Below, in pieces: positions 57,431 through 64,000 of a stretch of DNA of 64,000 bases. Below the pieces are notes generated by a model, which was not told the origin of the DNA, did no database searches, and saw only the letters and a program-made list of their open reading frames with translations. This DNA comes from Verrucomicrobia bacterium IMCC26134 (GTDB lineage Bacteria; Verrucomicrobiota; Verrucomicrobiia; Opitutales; Opitutaceae). The DNA is taken from NCBI GenBank assembly GCA_000972765.1, contig CP011265.1, positions 3,283,001-3,347,000 on the forward strand, written 5' to 3'. Position 1 is the stretch's first letter. Every line of letters starts with the position of its first letter. A program made the translations under genes and the position numbers.

Positions 57431-58978
57431 ATGTCCTCGCCCGCCGCCGCCGCCGAACCCGCCAACCTCATGGAAGCCCTCGTTTCCCTCGCGAAACGCC
57501 GCGGCTTCGTTTTCCAGTCCTCCGAAATCTACGGCGGCCTCAACGGCTTCTTTGACTACGGTCCCCTTGGCGTCGAGTTGAAGAAAAACATCCGCGACTG
57601 CTGGTGGGCCGACATGGTCCGCCGCCGCGATGACGTCGTCGGCATCGAGACCTCCATCATCATGCACCCCAAGGTCTGGGAGGCCTCCGGCCACGTCGCC
57701 GGCTTCTCCGACCCGCTTGTTGACTGCAAGGTCTCAAAGAACCGCTACCGCGCCGATCAGCTCTTCTTTGCCCCCGTCGTCGTCACCGGCGCCGATGGCA
57801 TCGCCCAGACCGTCGGCTACGTCTCCGCGCTCGAAAGCGAAAAGACGACCGAAGACCTGCAAGCCGCCGCCGAACAACTCAAGCGCAAGAAGGCCATCCA
57901 GGGCACCCTCGCCGCCGTCCAGCCCCGCGACTTCACCGAAGCCAAGCCGGAGGAAATCTCCCTCATCCCGTCCCCCGCCACCGGCAACCCCGACCTCACC
58001 CCGCCGCGTGCATTTAACATGATGTTCCAGACGAACGTCGGCGCCATGACCGACGCGTCCTCCGTCGCCTACCTCCGCCCCGAGACCGCCCAGGGCATGT
58101 TCGTGGACTTCAAGAACGTCGTGGACACCGGCCGCGTAAAACTCCCCTTCGGCATCGCCCAGACCGGAAAGTCCTTCCGCAACGAGATCACGCCGCGCAA
58201 CTTCATCTTCCGCTCCCGCGAGTTCGAGCAGATGGAGATGGAGTTCTTCATCCACGAGGACGACGACTGGGCCAAGTGGCACCGCTACTGGATCAACTGG
58301 TGCAAAGACTGGCTCAAGAGCATCGGCCTGCCCGACTCCCACCTCTCCGAATACGATCACCTCAAAGAGAAGCTAGCATTCTACTCCAAGGGCACCACGG
58401 ACATCATGTTCAAGTTTCCCTTCGGCGTGCAGGAACTTTGGGGCATCGCCGCCCGCGGAAACTACGACCTCGGCCAGCACGCCGCCGCGTCGGGTGTGCC
58501 GCAGACCATTTTCGACGAGGCCAGCAAAAAGAAATTCGTCCCCCACGTCATCGAGCCCGCCGTGGGCCTCGATCGCATCTTCCTCGCCGTCCTCACCGCC
58601 GGCTATGCCGAGGAGCAGGTCACCGATGAGAAAGGCAACACCGAGACTCGCACCGTTCTCCGCCTCAGCCCGCGCATCGCCCCGGTCAAGGTCGCCGTTC
58701 TCCCGCTCCTCAAAAACAAGGAGCAGCTCGTCGCCCGCGCCCAGGCCTTGCACAAGAAGCTCCAACGTCGCTACGCCGTGTTCTACGACGAGGGCGGCGC
58801 CATCGGAAAACGCTACCGCCGCCAGGACGAGATCGGCACGCCGTGGTGCGTCACCATCGACTTCGACACCATCGAGAAAGAGGGCGACACCTTCACCCTT
58901 CGCGAACGCGACTCCATGGCCCAGCGCCGCATCACCGAGGCAGAACTCTTTGCTCTTCTGGAAGAGCAGGTGTATTAA
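57431..58978 (+). CDS. glyQS: Glycyl-tRNA synthetase (alpha2 type)
   Basis: 515 residues, the single-chain eukaryote/archaeon-like GlyRS rather than the alpha2beta2 form. Class II motifs are visible: [20 protein letters not shown] near the N-terminus, motif 2 [20 protein letters not shown], and motif 3 [16 protein letters not shown]. The anticodon-binding domain (about 400-515) contains [18 protein letters not shown] and [20 protein letters not shown]. The first ten residues ([10 protein letters not shown]) are disordered. It charges tRNA-Gly in the cytoplasm and is followed after 9 bp by the SNF2 gene, so probably co-transcribed. Confidence 0.95.
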   Translation: MSSPAAAAEPANLMEALVSLAKRRGFVFQSSEIYGGLNGFFDYGPLGVELKKNIRDCWWADMVRRRDDVVGIETSIIMHPKVWEASGHVAGFSDPLVDCKVSKNRYRADQLFFAPVVVTGADGIAQTVGYVSALESEKTTEDLQAAAEQLKRKKAIQGTLAAVQPRDFTEAKPEEISLIPSPATGNPDLTPPRAFNMMFQTNVGAMTDASSVAYLRPETAQGMFVDFKNVVDTGRVKLPFGIAQTGKSFRNEITPRNFIFRSREFEQMEMEFFIHEDDDWAKWHRYWINWCKDWLKSIGLPDSHLSEYDHLKEKLAFYSKGTTDIMFKFPFGVQELWGIAARGNYDLGQHAAASGVPQTIFDEASKKKFVPHVIEPAVGLDRIFLAVLTAGYAEEQVTDEKGNTETRTVLRLSPRIAPVKVAVLPLLKNKEQLVARAQALHKKLQRRYAVFYDEGGAIGKRYRRQDEIGTPWCVTIDFDTIEKEGDTFTLRERDSMAQRRITEAELFALLEEQVY

Positions 58979-58987
58979 GTCCGCCTA

Positions 58988-61900
58988 ATGGCCACCTCCC
59001 GTCCCCGTCCGCCCGTCGTGCGCAGCGTTCGCACGCCCGAGGCGGTCGCCGCGCTTCGCACCAAACTCGATACTTTCGACGCCGGAGCACGTCAGCGCGG
59101 ACGTGACCTCTTCCAAGCCGGAGCGGTCCTCTCCGTCCGCTCCGCCGCGGACCATTACTTCAACGCCGAGGTCCAGGGCGACTCGCTCTACGGCCTCACC
59201 TTTTTCTATACGCGCGGCTCCTGGACCTGCCGTTGCTCCTGCCCTGTTGGCGAGAACTGCAAACACGCCTACGCCACCGGCCTCGCCTGGATTACCGACG
59301 TCGAAGGCGGTTCGCGCGATGGTCGTGACCCCGGCGAGGCCGCCGCCACGTCGCTGGCCGCCGTCCTGCCCGCAAACGACCCCGCTTCCGTGCAGGCGCG
59401 CGCGCTCGAGACCGAGCTCTCCGGCTGGCTCCGCGCCCTGCCCTCTCCCGAGGAAGCCGCCGCCGCCCGCCCCGATCCACTGTCAGGCCTGGCCGGTCTG
59501 CGGGTGAGGCTCGAGATCACCGGTCGCTGGTTCATGGAAACCCGCGCCGCCCCCGGCAAACCCTGGAAGGCCCCCGCGCAGAAATGGATCGTCGCACTGG
59601 CAACCCTCCGGCCAGCCGATTTCGAGTCGCTTCCGCCCGCCGAGGCAGCGCTCGGCGCCGCACTCTCCGCAGAGTTTCGTATTTCGGGCACCAATACGCT
59701 GAGCGCCCGCAGCGCCCTGGCTGAAAGCGTGGTCGAGGGTGTTCTCCGCACCACCGCCGCCCGCCCCGCCCTCGCCATGCCGGACGGCGAACCGCTCGTG
59801 ATCGAGCCTTCCCCCCTCGTGCCCGAGGCCACCGTCTCGCCGACCGACCCCGAGCAGCTGAACCTCCGCCTCGTTGCGCCCGATGGCCGCGTTGCCGAGC
59901 CCGCCAAGCTCGTCACACTCCGCCCGGAACCGCTCTACCTTTACGACCACCGGGTCTGGCGCGGCCCTCCCCCCGGCCCTTCCGCCAAGCTCCCTGTCGC
60001 CGCGCTTTCCGACACCCGCCTCCTGCCGCGCCTGCGCGCCACCGGCCTCCGCCTGCCCAAGGGGCTCGCCTCGCAGGTGCGCCTCATCACCTTGCGGCCG
60101 CATCTCAAGTGCTGGCTCGCCCCCGCGCCCGATGGCCTGGAACGCGATTTTCACCTCCAGCTCGCAGCCCGCTCCGAGGAACCCGTCTGCGAGCAATACT
60201 GGACCGGCGGCGCCTCAGGCTGGTCTTGGGCAAAAAACGCCGCTCCGCCACCCCGCCTCGCCGGCGAGCCTGCTCTCGAATTCGACCTCGCCGACGCTCG
60301 CGCCGTGTGCGCCCGCCTCGGCTCCTTCCGCCTCGTTTGGGACGGCTGGGCCGAGTCCTGGTCGCGCTCGGTCACGGATAACTTCCCCGACGAGTTTCTC
60401 GCCTGGCACTCCAATCTCCCGCCCGCGCTCGATATCGACCTCTCGCCCGAGCTCGCCAGCCTGCTCGGCGAACCGCTCCACGCCGAGCTCGACCTGAATG
60501 TCACCGCCGCCCCCGGCGTCGCCGGCTCCGAGCACGATTGGTTCGATCTCACCGTCGGTCTGCGCGTGGCCGACACCACGCTGAGCCCCGAGGAGGTCGC
60601 GTTGCTCTTGAAATCCCGTGGCAAATGGGTGCACCTCCCGCGCCACGGCTGGCGCAAGGTCGCCGCCCAAGTCGCCACCAACGCCGCCTCCGCCGCCGCG
60701 CTCGACCGCCTCGGCCTCGGGGTGGACGACGTGCTCGCCGGCGGTCGTCCCGCCAAGCACCGCCTCCACGTCCTGCAACTCGCCCTCGAAGCCGAGGCCC
60801 TCGCCGCGCGCGACAGCCTGCTCGTGCACGCCCTGCAAGATCGCGCCGCCCGCATCTCCGCGCTCCCGCCCGCCACCTTGCCCGCCGGCCTCAGCGCCAC
60901 TCTCCGCCCCTACCAACTCGAGGGGTTTCAGTTCCTCGCCCACCTCTCCGCCCAAGGCTTCGGAGGCGTGCTTGCCGACGACATGGGCCTGGGCAAAACC
61001 GTGCAGACCCTCGCCTGGCTACTGCACCTCGCCGCGCAACCCCGTGCCGAAGGCGTGCCCCCGTTCCGCGGCCTCGTCGTCTGCCCGAAGAGCGTCACCC
61101 ACGGCTGGTTGGTGGAGACCGCCCGCTTCGCCCCGTCTCTTTCGATCACCGCTTACACACCGGACGCGGGCATCGTCGCCCCGCCCGCGCCCGCCGCCAC
61201 CTCCGGCCCGAGCATCCTCGTCGCCAACTACACCCAACTCCGCCTCAACGCCGCGCAATTCCGCGCCGAGTCCTGGGACGTCGTCGTCTTGGACGAAGGC
61301 CAGTTCATTAAAAACCCCGGCAGTCAGGTGGCCGTCACCGCGCGCTCGCTGCGCACCCGCCACCGCCTTGTGCTCACCGGCACGCCGATCGAAAACCGCC
61401 TAGCGGATCTCTGGAGTCTCTTCGCCTTCGCCCAGCCCGGCCTGCTCGGCGACCAGCCCGGCTTCCGCCGCCAATACCACGAGGCCGACCCCGCCGCCCT
61501 CGCCCGCCTGCACCGCCGCGTGCGGCATTTTCTCCTCCGCCGCACCAAGGCCCAGGCCGCCCCCGACCTGCCTCCGAGAACCGAGGACGAAATCATCGTC
61601 GAGCTCGAGGGCGAGCAACGCCGCCTCTACGACGCCGAGCTCAAGCGCGCCCGCGCCCAACTGCTCGGGGTCGAGACCAAGAGCGCCCTCGACGCCGTGC
61701 GCTTCCACGTGCTCGCAAGCCTGCTCCGCCTGCGCCAGATCTGCTGCCACCCCGCGCTCATCGACCCGGATCACGCCGAACTACCCAGCGCCAAACTCGA
61801 AGCCCTCATGGAACGCGTGGAGGAGCTCGCCGAGGAGGGCCACCAGGTCCTCGTCTTCAGCCAGTTCGTGGAGATGCTCAAAATCATCCGCGACCGCCTC

Positions 61901-62290
61901 GTCGACGCCGGCATCGGCCACCTCCTGCTCACTGGCGCGACCGAGAACCGCGCCGAACTGGTGGACACATTCCAAAGCGACCCGACCAAGACGGTTTTCC
62001 TGCTCTCCTTAAAAGCCGCCGGCTTTGGCCTGAACCTCACCGCAGCCAGCTACGCCATCCTCTACGACCCGTGGTGGAACCCCGCCGCCGAGGCACAGGC
62101 GATAGACCGCATCCACCGTATCGGCCAGACCAAGCCCGTGATCGCCTACCGCCTGCTCGCCGAGGGCACGGTCGAAGAGAAGATCCGCCTCCTTCAGCGT
62201 GAAAAGTCCGCCCTCGCCAACGCCGTGATTCAGGAAGAGAGCCTCGCCGCCGTCATGGACCTCGACAGCCTCAAGCGCATCCTGGCCTGA
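58988..62290 (+). CDS. SNF2-family DEAD/DEAH helicase with N-terminal SWIM zinc finger
   Basis: 1100 residues. A SWIM-type finger (CRCSCPVGENCKH, Cys81, 83, 85, 91 and His93) is followed by a long non-conserved region (about 100-620). The two-lobed SNF2 ATPase occupies about 640-1095: LRPYQLEGFQFLAHLS, Walker A ADDMGLGKT (about 662-670), Walker B VVLDEGQFIKN (DEGQ instead of the usual DEAQ/DEAH, about 764), LTGTPIENRLADLWSLF, VLVFSQFVEML, LSLKAAGFGLNLT and DRIHRIGQTKPVIAYRL. These proteins translocate on double-stranded DNA; bacterial members of the HepA/RapA group recycle RNA polymerase or act in DNA repair and defence. The exact role is not determined. Ends the plus-strand unit that starts with glyQS. 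Confidence 0.9.
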   Translation: MATSRPRPPVVRSVRTPEAVAALRTKLDTFDAGARQRGRDLFQAGAVLSVRSAADHYFNAEVQGDSLYGLTFFYTRGSWTCRCSCPVGENCKHAYATGLAWITDVEGGSRDGRDPGEAAATSLAAVLPANDPASVQARALETELSGWLRALPSPEEAAAARPDPLSGLAGLRVRLEITGRWFMETRAAPGKPWKAPAQKWIVALATLRPADFESLPPAEAALGAALSAEFRISGTNTLSARSALAESVVEGVLRTTAARPALAMPDGEPLVIEPSPLVPEATVSPTDPEQLNLRLVAPDGRVAEPAKLVTLRPEPLYLYDHRVWRGPPPGPSAKLPVAALSDTRLLPRLRATGLRLPKGLASQVRLITLRPHLKCWLAPAPDGLERDFHLQLAARSEEPVCEQYWTGGASGWSWAKNAAPPPRLAGEPALEFDLADARAVCARLGSFRLVWDGWAESWSRSVTDNFPDEFLAWHSNLPPALDIDLSPELASLLGEPLHAELDLNVTAAPGVAGSEHDWFDLTVGLRVADTTLSPEEVALLLKSRGKWVHLPRHGWRKVAAQVATNAASAAALDRLGLGVDDVLAGGRPAKHRLHVLQLALEAEALAARDSLLVHALQDRAARISALPPATLPAGLSATLRPYQLEGFQFLAHLSAQGFGGVLADDMGLGKTVQTLAWLLHLAAQPRAEGVPPFRGLVVCPKSVTHGWLVETARFAPSLSITAYTPDAGIVAPPAPAATSGPSILVANYTQLRLNAAQFRAESWDVVVLDEGQFIKNPGSQVAVTARSLRTRHRLVLTGTPIENRLADLWSLFAFAQPGLLGDQPGFRRQYHEADPAALARLHRRVRHFLLRRTKAQAAPDLPPRTEDEIIVELEGEQRRLYDAELKRARAQLLGVETKSALDAVRFHVLASLLRLRQICCHPALIDPDHAELPSAKLEALMERVEELAEEGHQVLVFSQFVEMLKIIRDRLVDAGIGHLLLTGATENRAELVDTFQSDPTKTVFLLSLKAAGFGLNLTAASYAILYDPWWNPAAEAQAIDRIHRIGQTKPVIAYRLLAEGTVEEKIRLLQREKSALANAVIQEESLAAVMDLDSLKRILA

Positions 62291-62500
62291 GCGCCCGAGT
62301 CTCTACCTCGCCCCTTTCCGTCCCTGAACTCCCTTCGATCGACAATTCCAGAAAAGTTTCGCTCGAAGGACTCAATGGAGACGACGGCACTGGGAATCTG
62401 ACATAGTCGCTGTATACGCAGTCAATTTATACGGTTTCTAACGCCACTATCCGCATCAATCCGTGTATTCCGTGGCTAAACTCTAAAACTGGGGCAAAGT
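62291..62500. other. Intergenic region at the right-hand composition change
   Basis: 210 bp without a gene. AT content rises from about 62400. It contains AATTTATACGGTTTCTAACG, similar to GATTTATACCGTTT at 4612-4625, and ATCCGCATCAATCCGTG...CCGTGGCTAAA (62448-62476), a sequence type often dispersed between genes. Confidence 0.4.
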
Positions 62501-64000
62501 TCAGCTTTCATACTGAGCGAGACGGGCGTTGATTTTCTGCAACATGGCCCCGTTGCCCTCGAATATATAGCGATCACTCTGCAACGTATCCCGAATCTTG
62601 CGCAGAAAGGCCGGATCAGGTTTACGCATCACAAGCAAACGATCCGTGTTGGCGACCAAACTCGGTGTATCCATTTGCTCCAAATCAAGTTCCACCAAAC
62701 GAGTTAGCGCCGCCTGATTGAGTGAGTCAGTCTTTATCGCAGTCAATAAGATGAGTCTGGCTTGGCCTAGGGCACCAACGCGAACCATGTGTTCAGCAAA
62801 AGCCACTAAATTAGTCCGGCTTGTATTTTTATCATTGAGATAATTCTGAAGCTGAAGTTCTGAAAGCGCCTTGTCGCCCAGTGCATAATTTGCCACCGAT
62901 CGCAGCGCATCCAACTGCGTTCCATTGGTTTTCACCCAATCCTGGTTCTCAGCTACTATTTTCTGCGTCGCGGCGATGGCGTCAGCATATAGCTTAGCTA
63001 CAAGGTGGGCTTCTATATACGATATGGCACTGCCCATGCAGGGCAAATCCTGCACCTTGCACTGTCTATAAGCCCGCCAAGCCAAATCGATCTGGCCTTT
63101 ATAAGCCCCGATAGATGCCAAACCATTCATTGCTGCCCCGTCATTAGAAAAGCGTGAGAATAGCTCCGATAAGGTGCCCGCCCGTCGCACCGTCTCATTG
63201 CTGGGGTCGAGCGTTGATAACTCATCCAGATAACCACTTGGATCGTCCGGTTTCTCTAATTGGCGCAGCACTGCCAAACTCCGTATGGCTGTCATATTTC
63301 CCACCTCGCGGAAATAGCCTACTCGAACAACGTAAACCTCTGGATCACCGGGGAAACGATCGGAAAGATCCGAGAGTAAAGCCAGGGCCTCGGTTTTTTT
63401 CCCCTGCGCCCACATTACTTGAGCAGTCAGTATACTTCCGCCACGTGTGCCCATCGTGTTGTTTAAAAACAACAGTTTCTCAGCGATTTTGTAACGTCCC
63501 AAGTAAAAATCAGCGCTCGCTTGGGCGATGGTCAAAACATGCCAAGCCAAGGTGTTCCTGGCCTCGCTTGCTAAAAGATGCTGAGTTATTTCAATTACCC
63601 GCTCATCCTTTTGACGGGAAAACAAAAATTCAAAATACTTTCTAAGGAAGCCGATGTTAGAAGCGTTATACTGCAATCCATCACTGAAAGTTTGCTCGGC
63701 CGCGTCATCGCGACCAATTGCAATGTAAAATTGTGCTATTTGTTCGCGTGCCTCAGTATCTTCCGGAACTACAGAGAGTCCTAACCGGATATTATAAAAC
63801 CCTTCCAGATACTTTCTCTCGTTAAGTTGTTCCTTGCCCTTTTTAAGCAAAAACTCGCACCGTGCCCTGCGATATACGTCTTTTTTCCAGGGATAAAACA
63901 ATAAATTAGTATACTCTAAAGTCCCATAGTCGCGCGCATATTTTATGTAAAAATACAAGCCACCGGTGACACCTAACCAGGTCATACATAATAAAACGGT
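62501..64000 (-). CDS. TM-anchored TPR-like protein (5' end cut by window edge)
   Basis: The frame is open from 62501 to the window edge (reads VLLCMTWLGVTGGLYFYIK), so the first ATG at 63985 may not be the start; at least 499 residues are present. An N-terminal hydrophobic helix is followed by TPR-like helical pairs (RARCEFLLKKGKEQLNERKY, LSVVPEDTEAREQIAQFYIA, SDGLQYNASNIGFLRKYFEF, ALALLSDLSDRFPGDPEVYV, ELQLQNYLNDKNTSRTNLVA). Probably membrane-anchored scaffold or an exopolysaccharide/sorting associated TPR protein; no catalytic motif. It is clearly AT-richer than the helicase and glyQS genes, suggesting a different origin. Confidence 0.75.
   Translation of the reverse strand, partial: TVLLCMTWLGVTGGLYFYIKYARDYGTLEYTNLLFYPWKKDVYRRARCEFLLKKGKEQLNERKYLEGFYNIRLGLSVVPEDTEAREQIAQFYIAIGRDDAAEQTFSDGLQYNASNIGFLRKYFEFLFSRQKDERVIEITQHLLASEARNTLAWHVLTIAQASADFYLGRYKIAEKLLFLNNTMGTRGGSILTAQVMWAQGKKTEALALLSDLSDRFPGDPEVYVVRVGYFREVGNMTAIRSLAVLRQLEKPDDPSGYLDELSTLDPSNETVRRAGTLSELFSRFSNDGAAMNGLASIGAYKGQIDLAWRAYRQCKVQDLPCMGSAISYIEAHLVAKLYADAIAATQKIVAENQDWVKTNGTQLDALRSVANYALGDKALSELQLQNYLNDKNTSRTNLVAFAEHMVRVGALGQARLILLTAIKTDSLNQAALTRLVELDLEQMDTPSLVANTDRLLVMRKPDPAFLRKIRDTLQSDRYIFEGNGAMLQKINARLAQYES

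Noticed and set aside
1-64000. CRISPR array, tRNA or rRNA genes
   Set aside because: No regularly spaced direct repeats and no recognisable cloverleaf or rRNA segments were seen on either strand; a covariance-model search was not possible here.

Overview
The window is high-GC bacterial DNA that looks like a member of the Verrucomicrobiota, most likely the Opitutaceae. The signs are PEP-CTERM sorted proteins, autotransporter-associated beta-strand repeats, a large pectin-degradation locus without SusC/SusD, ExbB/ExbD-TPR-vWA clusters, and DUF3826/DUF4861/DUF4202 genes. The lineage is inferred from gene content only; the window holds no rRNA or tRNA.

Left edge to 4.7 kb: the tail of an amidohydrolase, then two 1346-bp, apparently identical copies of an IS481-family element in inverted orientation. 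They bracket a single AT-richer gene for a PEP-CTERM protein. A short dispersed sequence flanks the pair in inverted orientation, and a palindromic extragenic repeat follows.

4.7-30.2 kb: thirteen minus-strand genes form a pectin locus. In transcription order they are three large secreted PL1-type pectate lyases (one fused to a long beta-strand-repeat passenger), a DUF3826 protein, a fourth pectate lyase, a predicted six-hairpin enzyme of unknown activity, KduI, KduD, a DUF4861 protein, a GH105-GH28 fusion, an ExuT-like hexuronate transporter, a PL10 pectate lyase, and a rhamnogalacturonan acetylesterase-pectin methylesterase fusion. Together they would remove ester groups, cleave polygalacturonate, hydrolyse unsaturated oligomers, import the monomers and convert them toward 2-keto-3-deoxygluconate. 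KDG kinase and aldolase are not in the window. A divergent LacI-family gene at 30.6 kb is the obvious candidate regulator.

30.6-42.2 kb: the LacI regulator, a second PEP-CTERM/beta-strand-repeat protein, a large U32 family protein, an overlapping pair of HtrA-like proteins (one with an intact catalytic triad, one with it destroyed), a hairpin-rich intergenic region with a strong minus-strand terminator and no gene, an adenylate-kinase-like protein with a long C-terminal extension, and a MetW-like methyltransferase.

42.2-51.1 kb: a minus-strand cluster of two TPR proteins, ExbB, two ExbD and a TM-anchored vWA-like protein, which would form a proton-driven envelope machine. An oligopeptide-binding lipoprotein gene lies upstream.

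51.1-64 kb: a GYF_2/RDD membrane protein, a large unknown EF-hand-like membrane protein, a DUF4202 gene pair, an XdhC-family pseudogene, a VOC protein, a SOUL haem-binding-like protein, glycyl-tRNA synthetase, a SWIM-SNF2 helicase and, in AT-richer DNA at the right edge, a TPR protein cut by the window end.

Across the window most start codons lack a Shine-Dalgarno sequence and instead follow short C/T-rich leaders.
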